From Xenopus tropicalis (taxonomy: Eukaryota; Chordata; Amphibia; Anura; Pipidae): a stretch of DNA of 64,000 nucleotides. The position numbers and the translations under genes are program-made. Positions 21,071 to 33,900 of this stretch are shown here, piece after piece. The notes beneath the pieces were generated by a model, which worked only from the letters and a program-made list of their open reading frames with translations, made no database searches and had not been told where the DNA came from. How positions within the stretch are numbered: position 1 is the stretch's first letter; every line of letters begins with the position of its first letter. The stretch is taken from positions 32,229,712 to 32,293,711 of the forward strand of contig NC_030679.2 of assembly GCF_000004195.4 (NCBI RefSeq), in the 5' to 3' direction.

Positions 21071-22779
21071 TAGATATTTCCAGTGAAGAACCTTCACAAC
21101 CATGTTGATGTAGGGTCTACAGTATATGACTATTTATTCAGTAAACAGATCGATTTTCCAAATTTTTTTACAAATTTTGAAAGAGGCTCTGGTAAATCCC
21201 TCATATTAATTCCCACAAAAGAATTTCAATAAAGATCATTTTCCTCTGGCTGAAATATGAGGAACATCCAGTGAGCTGAGGGGATACAAGGCCATGATGC
21301 ATGGAAGTGACGTCATGTGCTGTCTGGAAGTAATGTCGCTTCTGCCGACTAGGGGGGCACATTTAGGTCCAGTGGGGCAGCATACCGCTGTCAATAGGTG
21401 CAGCAGTACCTGATTTGGAATGGAAGGCAGGAAGGACTGAGCAGCACAGAGGGCAACTATAGGGGAAGTGTAAAGAGTGCATTTAAACGATTTGAATGAA
21501 AGTGATTTTACACACACTCACTGCAGGGAAGAGTGCAAATTGTCCATTGTGGTCACAGTGGTAAATGAGCCCATATATATATATATATAAATCATATTGA
21601 ATGAAAAAAGAAAGAAAATCATTTTGCAGTGGGGAACTATTATGTCAAAATAAAGACGCAGAGGGACTATAGATACTATTACTCATCTCCACTATACACA
21701 ACTGTAAAATTGTAAAGATACTGAATAATTGGCACCCATTTGGAAGGCTAGCAGAGAGAACCGAAGTGTAATTGCTTAGGAATAGCACAATGATAAAGTG
21801 ACATTTATGCAGACAAGCTTTGTAAGGATACACAAGACTTAATATAAAACTGGTGGTGGGGGAAGGATTGATTGCGGTCAAAGACAAGCAGGGTTGTAGT
21901 ATATTGGCAGCAGAACAAAGCTGAAGAAAATTCTGTGCTGGGAAACAGATTAACTGAACAATGATCATCAGAATAGATATTGAAGTAAAGGGAAACAATT
22001 AAGAGAAAAGAGAAGGCAGAAATCCAGAAATTGAAACAAAGCTTAGGGGAGAACTGAATGGATTAAGGCAAACTAGAGCTGCAGGGACCTAAAAAAGAAC
22101 GATAGATCCAGATTATTGGAGCAGTTTGTACTAACTATGTTCAGACAGAAGTAGCTAGGGAATTAAATGGGCGAAATATTGACAGTTATGGTGCATGAAA
22201 AAAAACAATGTAAACGCTTTAAACAATAGTAAACCAAAGCATTAATAACCAATCTTTCCCAAAATAATTTTTTGTTGGAGACAGGGGGCGGTGACGTTTT
22301 TTAAACAAAGTAAACAGCCCAAGTCCCTTGTTACTGAGCATACTGAGTAATGAAATGATGTTCAGTATATAGGCTCTAAGCAAGGCCTGATTATTGATTA
22401 TAAAGGAAGAAAAATAGGCAGTGATCAATTTTATTTTTTACATGAGCACAAAATTAGCTTTCCCATCCACTGTATTACTTCTACACTGTCTAATCCATAA
22501 TTTGTAATAAGGGGAATTCCCACCCAACATGTTCATGTTTAATAAAAGAAATACTAATTCTGAGCAACTTTACATGTACGTTAATTAAAATTCAAGCAAG
22601 CTATTAGTTAATGTTGTTGCATTTGTAATTAGTTGTTTATTCCCTTCTGTTTATAAGTTCTAACCACAGTATGTATCAGAAGTCATTAGCTGACTTACGC
22701 TACCTTAGTTCATGAGTCAGAACCACCAGTACAAAGAATACTAAGAGGCAGACAGAAGCTGCTTGTTACTGAAAAAATG
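21071..22779. other. No gene; a diffuse repeat at 21240-21570
   Basis: A stretch near 21395-21570 (TGGAATGGAAGGCAG, AAATGAGCCC) also occurs at about 52800-52985, so it is an unnamed dispersed repeat. A short TA run lies at 21577-21589. The rest is AT-rich with no supported gene. Confidence 0.45.
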
Positions 22780-22783
22780 TTAC

Positions 22784-23010
22784 AGGTATGGGATCTCTTG
22801 TACAGAGACCCCACATGCAGAAAGCTTCAATATACAGTGCCTTGTACTTGATGGTAACTAAGCTGCATGAATCCCTATTGGTGGCACAACAATTTTATTG
22901 TGTTTATTCCAGGTTTAAAAGATTTTCAGTGCACTTACCTATCATAGAAGTATTGTTTCCTAGAGCATGTAATTTGATTGGGGAAAACCAAATTATTTCC
23001 AGTACAGGTA
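22784..23010. mobile_element. Palindromic GGTATGGGATC repeat, partial
   Basis: TACAGGTATGGGATCTC and CCTTGTACTTGATGGTAA identify the common palindromic repeat that is complete at 56005-56312 and 61162-61492. This copy is diverged. Other partial copies lie at about 24907-25075, 43716-43915 and 50910-51058. Confidence 0.55.
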
Positions 23011-23083
23011 GAATAGCATTCCCTAGGTGCATTTTTTGGCAAGAATATTATTGTTTCCCCCCAACCAGAGTCTGCACTCTTAA

Positions 23084-23374
23084 GGTGGCCATACACGCAC
23101 CGATAATATTGTACGAAACCTCGTTTCGTACGATATTCGGTGCGTGTATGGTATGTCGGCGAGTCGACCGATATCGCAGGAAGCTGCTGATATCGGCCGA
23201 CTCGCCGATCGGACCAGTTGGAAAATTTTGAGAAGGCGCCTGACCAAAATCTCCCTTCAGCGCTGAATTGGCAGAAGGAGGTAGAAATCCTATTGTTTCT
23301 ACCTCCTTACCTACCGATTCAGCCCTGAATGGTGTGTGGCGGACCATCGTCAGATCACCACGTGTATGGCCAGC
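23084..23374. mobile_element. MITE with GGTGGCCATACACG termini
   Basis: The left end follows TTAA (23080-23083) and reads GGTGGCCATACACG; the right end is CGTGTATGGCCAGC followed by TTTA. Internal short palindromes (CGAAACCTCGTTTCG, GGCGAGTCG with CGACTCGCC) make a strongly folded sequence. The 147- and 99-residue open frames over it are antisense shadows of these palindromes. Confidence 0.75.
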
Positions 23375-23441
23375 TTTATATATAAATTACTACCACAATA
23401 GTTGTATAAATAGTCAAACAGACACTGTCCAATTACTTACT

Positions 23442-23763
23442 TAAAGGAACAGTTCAGTGTGAAAATGAAACTGGGCAAAATAGACTGCGCAAAATAAAAA
23501 ATATTTCTAGTATAGTTAAGCAGAAATGTAATCTATAAAGGCTGGAGTGGGCAAATGTCTAACATAATAGTCAGAACACTACTTCATGCTTTAAGCTCTC
23601 TAAGCTGATAGCAGTCAGTAACCAATCAATGACTTGAGGGGGGAAGGGAATATGGGACATAACTGTTCAGTTAGTTTGCACTTGAATCTGACCTGCGTGC
23701 TGAAAAGTTATGTCCCATGTGCCCCCCCCCCCTAAAGTCACTGACTATAAAAGAGGTTACAGT
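23442..23763. mobile_element. T2-type MITE, truncated
   Basis: Starts TTAAAGGAACAGTTCAGTG, a TTAAAGGRR end, and continues into a T2-like interior that is interrupted by a hAT MITE at 23764. The opposite end was not found. Confidence 0.5.
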
Positions 23764-23890
23764 TAGTGATGAGTGTTTTTTTTTGCCAGGCATGGATTTG
23801 CAGCAAATTTCCTCATCTCGCCATTGGCAAATTGTTTTGTGAAATTTCCACAAAATTTTGCGGCGAAAATCCATGGTTCATTTCATTGAG
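23764..23890. mobile_element. hAT MITE fragment (TAGTGATGAG)
   Basis: TAGTGATGAG start, internal GCCAGGCATGGATTTGCAG and a GCGGCGAAAATCCATGGTTCAT end show the family, but the right terminus is eroded, so I cannot confirm a TSD. Confidence 0.5.
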
Positions 23891-25267
23891 TCCAGATGCC
23901 AGTGTTTAAACTGCACTTAAAAGAGCTCTTTATCTTGATGTGGTTGGACCAAGTTCCAGCAAAACACATAGGTAGCCATTAGGCTAGGGCAGCAAAGGCA
24001 TCCCACTGATCTAACCCATCTGTGTAGCATGCCCCTTCTCTGTGCATTGGGGGATTCATTTGTCTGTATCCCCCTGAACTGCTTGATGAGATTTTGTACT
24101 TTACACTTTGTTCGTGCAATTTTAAACACTTTTAAATAAATGTAAATTATTGAATGATACACACTGTGGGCCTGCGCCCCTATTCTTTTATGTATTCACA
24201 CCCTATTAACCCATTTTTCCATGATAGGTGATCCAAATTACACACCTACCTTTAAAAAACTAGAGCATTGCAGATAAATGATAGATCCCATACCTGTACT
24301 AACATATATACACAATACTAAAACCGCTGTTAAGTCAGAAGCATACATTTTCTTTTGGAAAAGCAGAATGATAAATGTACTTCCACTATCTTGTTCCAAC
24401 AGTATTCAGAGAAATGGCAAAATACATACATATTGTAAAAATAACCAGCACGTCTGAAAGCATTTATATAAATTATTATACTGTATACAGGGCTTCTGTT
24501 CCGAGTAAATGTAGTTGTAAATATGCAACAATCAAATGCATTGGCATAATATTCTTTGGTGCAATGCAGTTTCTCATAATCAAAAAACGAGAACTCAGCT
24601 TCCACGATGCAGAATAATTAAAATAGTGATTGATTTTGTACTCTTGTAAAAATTGTTACCGTGACTGAATGAAATTATTCCCCATGAATGTATTAAATCA
24701 AGATTGGGGTTTAAATGCAATTAGCATTGAATGGATCTTTTATTACATACTGAACATAACTTTGGCGAAAGCTGCTCAGAAAATGTTATTTTACAGTAAA
24801 TTGACTGGATCTCTTGTCTAACGCAAATGTATTTAACAGTCAGTTGTTATGGTTTAGCTATGAAATATAATAAGTGCAAACAATATTTGTGTATAACTAA
24901 CATTTATATACAGGTATGGGATATGTGTATCTGGAGACCCATCTTCCATACAGTCCATTATAAGCAAATAATTCTATATTTTCTAATGGTTTCCTTATTC
25001 TCTGTATTAATAAAACAGTACCTTGTACTTGATGGTAATTAAGCTGCATTTTTTAATATTGGTGGCAAAACCGTACACACCATACACACATACACACATA
25101 TATATTGAACGCAGGGTGGCACTCTGCTTCAGCTTTTGCGTCGGGTGCAAGGTAAATCATTCAAATATCCATGCGGTTCATGCGTTTTTAATACACAATT
25201 GATTTTTTTTAAAATAAAACTCGGTGTTGCTGGTCTTTTTTGGATATATATATTGCTGAATAGCACC
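23891..25267. other. No gene recognised
   Basis: AT-rich. It includes a partial palindromic repeat at about 24907-25075. Short frames only. Confidence 0.45.
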
Positions 25268-26237
25268 ACTTAAGTGTATATGCAAAGGATCTGGGGATTT
25301 TTGTTGATAAAAATTTGTCTAATTCCAGGCAGTGTCATTCTGTGGCTACTAAAGCTAATAAAGTGCTGTCTTGTATAAAAAGGGCATTGACTCAAGGGAT
25401 GAAAATATTTCATTTACTTAGTAGCAGCTACTTGTCCGGGCTACTAGCCGCCAGAAAATATCCTGCCATAGACAATACTGAGAATTGCCTCTGCTAAAAT
25501 ACACACAGAGACAATTATCAGTAAATTATCAGTATCGTCTATTTCTGTAGCCGTGACAAGTAGCTGCTACTAATAGCTCTGTATGTCTTATAGGTCTCTG
25601 GTAAGGCCTCACCTTGAGTATGCAGTGCAGTTTTGGGCTCCAGTCCTTAAGAAGGATATTAATGAGCTGGAGAGAGTGCAGCGACTGCAACTAAACTGGT
25701 TAAGGGGATAGAAGATTTATGCTATGAGGTTAGACTGTCGCGGTTGGGGTTGTTTTCTCTGGAAAAGAGGCGCTTGCGAGGGGACATGATTACTCTGTAC
25801 AAGTACATTAGAGGGGATTATAGGCAGATGGGGGGTGTTCTTTTTTCCCATAAAAACAATCAGCGCACCAGAGGCCACCCCTTTAGATTAGAGGAATGGA
25901 GCTTCCATTTGAAGCAGCGTACGTGGTTTTTCACGGTGAGGGCAGTGAGGTTGGGGAATGTCCTTCCTAGTGATGTTGTAATGGCAGATTCTGTTAATGC
26001 CTTTAAGATGGGTCTCGATGAGTTCTTGAACAAGCATAGTATCCAAGGCTATTGTGATACTAAAATCTACAGTTAGTATTAATTTTTTTTATATATAGTT
26101 TATATATGTGAGTGTATAGATTATAGTCAAAGGTTGGTGTGTATATGTGCCCTGAGGTTTGCTTGGAGGGGTTGAACTTGATGGACTTTGGTCTTTTTTC
26201 AGACCAACTTAACTACATAACTATGTAACTATGTAAG
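25268..26237 (+). pseudogene. CR1-like LINE 3' end with RT C-terminus
   Basis: Read on the plus strand, fragments match the C-terminal region of CR1-clade polyproteins: KDLGIFVDKNLSNSRQCHSV, a [20 protein letters not shown] segment near 25605-25660 with frame damage, then an uninterrupted 110 residues (25744-26076) starting GLFSLEKRRLRGDMITLYKYIRG and continuing to TFFTVRAVRLGN-type and FLNKHSIQGY text. The 3' tail ends in 8-bp AACTATGT repeats at 26216-26237, the hallmark of CR1 3' ends. The copy is 5'-truncated and split by a Harbinger-like MITE. It lacks the catalytic RT core, so it is inactive. Confidence 0.85.
25415..25590. mobile_element. Harbinger-like MITE nested in CR1, partial
   Basis: TAGTAGCAGCTACTTGTC and GTAGCTGCTACTAATAGCTC match the family at 16056 and 40826. 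The left terminus is missing. CR1 coding text resumes at about 25592. Confidence 0.7.
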
Positions 26238-27199
26238 GCACTATATTTTAGAGATGAAGTTTTCCTCCTCAATTTCTGGTTTATGCGTGCCTTAAATATG
26301 AGGTAGAGTTTGCTTATTTTATGCCAAAAAAAAAAAAGTATTGAAAATAAGCAGAAAACAGCAGAAAATGTTTGGAGAGCCGGCTGTGATGAAAAGCTTC
26401 TAGAAATAGCAAATGTCACTAGATGGAATTTTAAATGGAAATCATTATACTAATTGTATAGAAGTGGCATGCATTTGTCTGCAGCAAAGTAACAGTAATT
26501 TACACAGCAGCGGTGTTGAATGAGCTATTGACTGACTAGCGTATAATAACCAATTCTCTAAACAAAATGCAATAATATATGAGATGGACTTTAAGTAAAT
26601 GCAAGTGCCTAATGTCTTATTATCTTATTTGGAACAAGGTTTTTATGCATTTCAACTTGCTTAGACATCAGTTTATTTGTTTTTTTAATCACCTAATATT
26701 TATTAGTAATATAAGACATGCACACTCTGAAATGACCTTTATATTCATTAGCGTGTACAGTATGTACACGCCTGTACAAACAGGCTTTTATGAGTGAATA
26801 CAGTTCAGTGTGACTACTACAAGTTTCTACTGGCAATTGCACTTGTGCTATTTAGCACCTATATTAGTATATAAGCCCTACAGTATGAAATGCACTGGTG
26901 TATTTTAGTTTAACAGTATTCCTCTTCCTACATGAGTTTTGTAAATCATCTGCATCTAAATGACACAGTTGGGGGACCTCTAGGGGGCAGGGGTCTTTAC
27001 CAGTTAACCCCTTCATAAGTGCTGTTACTAACAAAAATTCTCTAAAAGACAGGATAAGGGATGCCTCTGTTCCTCCTCCCTGCCCATCTATCATGAATAC
27101 ACTGCTACTGAGAACAGGCAGTGTTGTATATATGAGGGGGACTCAGGTCTTTGTGGTCCATTTATAGGGTTTAACTGTATTTGTTATAAGAAGCACAGA
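26238..27199. other. No gene recognised
   Basis: AT-rich spacer with no domain-bearing frame. Confidence 0.45.
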
Positions 27200-27418
27200 T
27201 AGGGTTGATGTCCCAGGGGGTGTTGAGGAGGCAGGACTGTGATGTCACAGGGCAGGGAGGTGGCAGGACCATAACATTATCGGGGCGGAGCTATGACTCT
27301 GTCCTGCCTGGTTTTCCTAATTTGGGAAGCCGGGCAGAAGGTTTTGACCCAGGCAGCCCTTCTGAAAACCAGACTGTCCGGGTCAAAACCGGACAGGTGG
27401 CAACCCTAAGCACAGATC
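27200..27418. mobile_element. MITE (TAGGGTTG ends) with 8-bp TSD
   Basis: TAGGGTTG at 27200 and CAACCCTA ending at 27418 are inverse. AGCACAGA flanks both sides (27192-27199 and 27419-27426), an 8-bp duplication that supports a hAT origin. The second half carries GTTTTGACC/GGTCAAAAC palindromes. Same family as 15195-15437. Confidence 0.85.
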
Positions 27419-27543
27419 TGCATGTGTCCGTGTAACATGTCTTTCCTTCTGCTAATCAGAGGGAGGACAGGAGGGTGCTAGAGTTATACCCCTGTCCATA
27501 AAAAGAAGCAATGTCATAGACTCTGAGTTTCACATGTGACAGC

Positions 27544-27963
27544 TAGTGATGGGCGAAATGTTTCGCCAGGAATGGATTCGCAGCAAATTTCCGCCTATCG
27601 CCATTGGCGGATTGTTTTGCGAAACGGATGAAAAAATTTGCCGTGGAAAAATTCACCACACGTCCAAAAATTGTCGCCGGCATAAAAAAAAGAATAGTCG
27701 CGAGCGTCAAAAGAATAGCCGTGCGACGAAATAATAGCCGTGGGCGACAAAAGAATAGCTGCGGGTGACAAAATAATAGCTGGGCGACAAAAGAATAGTC
27801 GCGGGCGACAATTTTTTTTGCCGCACTACATTTTAGCCATTTCGCAAATTTTTCACCATTTCGCGGATCTTTTGAAAGATTCGCGAATTTTTCGGAGAAG
27901 CGAAACAGAACAGATTCGCAAATTTTTCGGCGAAGAAAAATGGAACAGATTCGCTCATCACTA
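27544..27963. mobile_element. hAT MITE with internal GTCGC repeats
   Basis: TAGTGATGGGCGAAA at the left end and TTCGCTCATCACTA at the right end are inverse. The flanks GTGACAGC (27536-27543) and GTGATAGC (27964-27971) are an 8-bp TSD with one change. The middle has short degenerate tandem units of AATAGCCG and GGGCGACAAAA type. Open frames on both strands (27543-27983, 27740-27964) are products of this CpG-rich repeat and not genes. Confidence 0.9.
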
Positions 27964-27971
27964 GTGATAGC

Positions 27972-29396
27972 AGGACCCACCACAGATTAAGAGACTTAAT
28001 GTAGCTCAGTCTTCATCCGTTAGTTAGAATACCTTGTATTTTCTTAGTAGGAGAGTGGATGGGCCATGGCTGCCGGGCCATTCCATAAGGGAAGGCTGAA
28101 TTTACACTATATTTAAAGCAGCCAGGTGGGCCGGATTTGGCCCCCGGGCCTTGTGTTTGGCATATATGCTTTAGTGTATCACACGCTGAACAGTTTCAAC
28201 TGGTGTCCCATTTGCTGATTCTATCCCTGACTGTGACAAAACTTTCCTCATTAATATTACCCTGTGACGTTTTGACAATAAAGACTTTTCATTTAGTGTC
28301 CAAGAACCTCTGTTACCCTATTTTTATTTCTTTACAGCAGCAGAGAGGTATAGTTGCAAAACAACATCTCCCTACATGTAGCAAGTGCCTATCTGTGTAG
28401 GAGAGTCCTGTGTGACCCAGGTTCTGCCATCACTAGCTAGAAAGGCACTTTGATGCCAGGATAGGGTTACAAGTAAATAAAAGATAAGATTTTATTTATT
28501 TATGCACATCTCAGTGGGGCTTATAATGCTTTTTGGATATTCAGGGATATTTTTAGGTGGTTATGTAAATTGTTTGCAGTACAGTGGTTACAATGGAGCA
28601 ATCCACTATGAGATTTGAATTTAGTATGTGGGTTATGCATCGAGTTGCAGAGGCATTGATGTGCATAGGAAAGTAGGAAATCTTCTTTTGCATATTAGGT
28701 ATATTATAAACTACATTTCCCTTCCCATATGTATAGTTATTGGAAAAGTAACATGCAGTTCTCTACTGCAATCTCTGCATCCATACATCTGCCTGTATAT
28801 TGATATATACTTATGGGAAATAGCTGCGCACAACTGTGCTAAAATCTCTGCCAGCCCTCAATCTAATATAGCAGCATTAGGTGGAGTTTCTCATTCTGTA
28901 TGTCTTTTTGTGATCACTTAGGTATGTTTTATATATAAAAAAAAGTACTGCAGTTAATGCATTGTAATTCAAGACATTGTGTTTGCAACTTTTCGGCTTG
29001 TTTTAAGTTTTAGGTCATAAATTGAAAAGACCCTGAAAAGCCTAACAGTGCAGAATGTGTATTTTTTTGAAAATATATATTTAAATGGCTTAGCCATGGG
29101 CGAAAAACTGCAATGCTGTTAAAACTTCTACACCAGTTTTTTTTCCCCCCAAACTGCTGAGACTTATTTGCGGAAGATTGAACAGAATAAGACTGCAAAT
29201 CTATTAAGTCCAAATGTCTACTTGTAGGTGCAGTAATATTGGCACAAATAAATGCTAAACAATGGCATTATAGGAAAGGCGACGCTTAGTCATTTTAAAG
29301 CAAATTGTTTTTTGGAACTAAGTTGTTCCTACAGTTGCCACCTGGTGGGTATTATACCAGCCTGATCCCAATATTATTGGTAAGGGATACATATAT
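27972..29396. other. No gene recognised
   Basis: Moderately AT-rich. The largest frames (97 residues or fewer) have no domains. Confidence 0.45.
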
Positions 29397-29503
29397 AAGA
29401 AAAGATGGTGGGGGGCGTGGCTAGCTGCCAGACAGGATGGAAGCAGACTAGAGGAGCTCCGTGCAGACCCGCCAAAAAACTGCAGTAAAATCAGCCTAAA
29501 AAT

Positions 29504-30508
29504 ATGGGGAAACACGGCAAAAGTAAAGAGCACACCGGAGAGGAAGGGAAGACACCCAAAGCATCCGAAAGCCAACGCTTACTGAAACAATTTTTCGCTC
29601 CGACGGATCCGGACCGAGAGCAACAGGCTTCCAAAATGGCGCTGAGACGGCCGCGCAGCCCTGTGGAGGAATCAGACAGTGAATCGGTAAACTCCGATTG
29701 CATTACCCTCGCATATCTAAAAACATTACCAACCAAAACAGACTTTGTGGACATGGTTACACAGATAAAAACCACCTTGAAAGAAGAGGTAGCCACCCTC
29801 AAAAACGATATAGCCATGCTACATACCAAAGTCTCAGACATAGAGACCAGAAATGGCGCGGTAGAAAACACAGTAGAAGCACTAATTGCTGCCACCTTAA
29901 CACAGGATAAAGCCATTTACACGCTACAAAGACGTCTAGATGATCTAGACAATAGGGGCAGAAGGTGCAACATAAGAATAAGGGGGCTACCGGAACAACC
30001 AGAAGGGGGAAATCTACAAAATATTGTTATGCAACTATTTAACCAAATTTTGGAAAGAGAACCTACAAGCCAGATCAACATAGAAAGGGTACACAGGGCA
30101 TTAAGACCACGTGGCCTACCAACGGATAAACCAAGGGATATAATATGTTGTCTATCCCACTTCCCAGTAAAAGAGGAACTAATACAAAAAGCAAGGAAAA
30201 TAAAACCGCTAATGTATATGAATGTGGAGATTATACTACTGCAAGACCTTTCGTGGTATACATTGCAACAAAGGAAACTAATAAAACCTTTAACAAGTAT
30301 TTTGCAGGAAAAAGGAATAATGTTCAGATGGGGCTTCCCCTTCAGTATTCAAGTAAACAAAGATGGAAAACAACTTACCCTCAACTCACCAGAGGACATA
30401 ACACCGTTCTGCAGAGCATGTGGCATCGAGGCACCAGACCTGACGGAGTGGCTGAACTTCTCACAAACACCCCAGATCCCACGGATGGATCGAGGTATCC
30501 ACACCTAA
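29504..30508 (+). CDS. L1 ORF1 protein (RNA-binding), intact
   Basis: A 334-residue open frame with the layout of L1 ORF1p, the RNA-binding chaperone that coats L1 RNA in cytoplasmic particles. A basic, Ser/Glu-rich N-terminus (1-75) is followed by a heptad-like helical region (about 80-150: FVDMVTQIKTTLKEEVATL and onward) expected to trimerise. Then comes the RRM-like core with NRGRRCNIRIRGLPE (150-164), ERVHRAL (194-200) and RDIICC (211-215), and a C-terminal domain (about 240-320). The Met at 29504 is about 95 bp inside the element and precedes the charged N-terminus, which fits. No stop interrupts it, in contrast to ORF2 downstream. Whether it is transcribed cannot be seen. Confidence 0.85.
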   Translation: MGKHGKSKEHTGEEGKTPKASESQRLLKQFFAPTDPDREQQASKMALRRPRSPVEESDSESVNSDCITLAYLKTLPTKTDFVDMVTQIKTTLKEEVATLKNDIAMLHTKVSDIETRNGAVENTVEALIAATLTQDKAIYTLQRRLDDLDNRGRRCNIRIRGLPEQPEGGNLQNIVMQLFNQILEREPTSQINIERVHRALRPRGLPTDKPRDIICCLSHFPVKEELIQKARKIKPLMYMNVEIILLQDLSWYTLQQRKLIKPLTSILQEKGIMFRWGFPFSIQVNKDGKQLTLNSPEDITPFCRACGIEAPDLTEWLNFSQTPQIPRMDRGIHT

Positions 30509-30977
30509 AAGTAAAAGAAGAAGAAACAAACAAACCCCAGATAAGAGAAACCCTACAGAGGACATATAAAGCAAAAGTGACTCACCTAAAACTCGGAACT
30601 CTGTAGATAAGTATACAACAATGGCTGATCTACTTACTTATATGACTAATAAGAGATATTTGGCTAAAGGGTCGACGTAAAGTGGAGAATTTTTGTGACT
30701 GCTTCCTCCCTAGGTACAGCACCCCCCCAGGGGCACTAGCAGAGGATCTGCTATTAAGTCTGAATACTCAGACAAATATAACCCCATTGATAATTGATCT
30801 ACAACAATAACAGTTAAAAGATATGCTTCATAAGAAGCAACAGGTTACTATTTGTTTAAATGGTTATTACAATGTTGGAAAGTTTTTTGAAATTGGTAGA
30901 TTGTATAATGAGTACAAAAGTGCTACACAAAGGGATACTAAAGTGTATGGTATAATACTTCTTACTTACCTGAATCT
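30509..30977 (+). other. Inter-ORF region of the LINE
   Basis: Sequence between ORF1 and ORF2. The overlapping 153-residue frame (30145-30606) is in another phase of ORF1 and has no domain. Nothing else is supported. Confidence 0.6.
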
Positions 30978-33900
30978 ATGATGCATAATTTAAATGTGAT
31001 ATCCTTGAATGTAAATGGGATCAATATACCTGAAAAAAGAAGTAAAATAATAAGGGAGATGTATAAGAACAAAGGGGATAAACTATTATTACAAGAGACA
31101 CACATTAAAGGTACAGAAACACCACTTAAGAAATTTACAAACTATAGTAAATGGTATACGAGCAACAACCCCACACAGAAAGTTAAAGGGGTAGCAATTG
31201 GTATACATAAACACACTGACTTTCAAGAACAAGAGATACTAAAGGATGAAGAGGGCAGATATATTTTGGTGAAAGGATTGCTATACCATACAAAATGTAC
31301 AATAGGCTCTGTATACCTTCCAAATAAACGCCAAGCATCTAGCCTAAAGAAGGTCATGCGAAAACTCAAAGAGTTCGCAGAAGGTCTCTTAATAATAGGT
31401 GGAGACTTAAACATGGCCCTATACCCGACCCTAGATTCATCAAATGGTAAATCCTCCCTACCCTTCTCAGCACTAAATATGGCAAACAGAGAAATACGAC
31501 ATAACTGTATGATAGATACATGGAGATACTTCAATGGAAAAGAAAAAGATTTTACCCATTATTCATATGCTAAACAGGTATATACTAGGATAGATTAGAT
31601 ATTTTTATCACAACACCACTTAAACTGGCTTAAAAATGCCAAAATCCATAATATTTTATGGTCGGATCATGCGGCAGTACAGATCCAACTAGCAATACCG
31701 AACAAAGTAAGGGCAAATTGGCAATGGAAATTGAACAATAGTCTACTAGAGGATAGTGATTGCTTACTGGAACTTAAGAAAGTATTGATAGAATACAAAG
31801 AGAATATCAAAGATAATACCTCCTCAAATATAGCAAAGTGGCAAGCCTTTAAGGCTCTTGCCCGAGGAATCTTAATTAAACACGGCTCAAGACTAAAAAA
31901 AGAAAAAAATGGGAAAATTAAAAAACTCCTAGAAGAAATACACGAATTAGAATCTAAACACAAACAGAACCAACGAGAGAATGATTTAAAAAATCTAAAG
32001 AAGTTGAGACTCCAAACACTACTCAACTTTCAGATAAAACAAAATTTTGCCAAAACACGCCAAGCATACTTTGAACAAGGCAATAAAACAGGCAGAATGT
32101 TAGCAAAAGCTCTCAAAAACAGACAAAACAATTTAAACATCCATAAATAACGATTATCCCCAAACCAGGGAAAGATCCAGTGAACTGCGGAAACTATAGG
32201 CCAATATCCCTATTGAACCTAGATTTGAAAATACTTACAAAAATCACTGTTGCCAAAATGTATCCATAGAGATCAAGTAGGGTTTGTTATGGGAAGGGAA
32301 GCCAAAGAAAACACAAACAAGGTAATAAACTGGACAATGTGGTGTGCAAAAACAAATAAGCCTTCTCTGCTCCTAGCCATGGATGCAGAGAAGGCATTTG
32401 AGTTAAATGGGATTTTATAGACATGGCCATAACAGCACTAGGAATCAAAACCAAATTTAAAGAAAAAATAATGGCAGTTTACACGATACCCTCTGCACAA
32501 ATAAGAGTGAACGGCCTACTCTCTAATCACTTTAATATTGGCAATGGGACAAGACAAGGATGCCCTTTGTCACCCTTGCTGTACGTACTATGTATGGAAT
32601 ACTTTCTTAATGCCATTCGGCAAAACACAGATATAGCAGGCCTAGAGATAGGCCAAACAGAATATAAAGCGGCAGCCTTTGCAGACGACCTGATACTAAT
32701 AGTAACGAAACCGATCATAACCTTGCCAAACATAATGAAAGAGATACAAAAATTTGGGGAATTATCTAATTACAAAATTAATATGGATAAATCTGAAGCC
32801 CTAGTATTGAACCTAAAGAAACAAGAAGAAAACAACTTGAAAGCAACCTTTAAACTTAAATGGCAAACTGAAAGCATAAAATATCTAGGCATACAGATCC
32901 CAGCCAACCACCTTAAATTATTTGAACTTAACTACAAACCACTCCTAGAAAATACTCAAAACACTTTGAGAGAATGGAAAAACAAGACCTTATCATGGAC
33001 AGGCAGGATTAACTCAATTAAAATGTCTAGATTGCCTAAGTTTATATACCTATTCTCCACTGTACCAATAGCAATTCCGAAAAATTATTTTGCACAACTG
33101 AAAACAATGTTAGATATATATGTAGGACAAGGTAAAAGCAAAAGGATTGCTAGAGCCACAATACATAAACCAAAAACTCTAGGAGGTTTAAGTATGCCAG
33201 ACTGCAAACTATATTATCAGGCAAGCATTCTATCTAAAATCATAGAATATAATCAAGGTAACTCATTGATGCAATGGCGAAAGATTGAAAATGTATGGTC
33301 TGGGGGAATCCTGGAATCTCTGCCTTGGAGACAAAAAGCAACAGTAACCGATCCAATCCAAGGTAACGGGCTAATAGAAGCATGCATAAAAGTATGGTCT
33401 GAAACTAAAACTAAATATAATTTAGCCCCTTACCCATCACCCCTAATGCCTTTGGTTACAATGCCGATTTTATCCCTGGGACTATAGACAAGGGATATGT
33501 AACTGCCTTTGGTATACAAAACCTAAGACTTGCACACTTAATGAAATCAACAACTGGGAAAGACCCGGCCATACACCAAAACAAAGCAAACTGGGCTCAA
33601 ATTGACCACTGGAGATATAGACAAATACTTACCTGGATGAAAGCCAATGCACTCAGCGATTCAACCACGTCTAGAGAACTGACAAAGTTTGAAACTCTGT
33701 GCGCATTACCCTTTCCAATACGACATAGTCTAGCTACTTTATATAAAATACTCTTAGAAGAAAAATATAAAGCACTACCTAAATATACCAAGGCATGGGA
33801 ACGAGAGCTAAATATAACAATAACAGAAGAGGATTGGAAACAAATTTTTAGAACTATAGCAAAAGGCTCAGTGAGCAGCAGATTCCAGGAGGCCTCCTAC

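Noticed and set aside
27543..27983. 146-residue open frame, minus strand
   Set aside because: Covers exactly the hAT MITE and its TSDs. The CpG-rich repeat leaves frames open by chance.
29491..29916. 141-residue frame, minus strand
   Set aside because: Antisense shadow of L1 ORF1.
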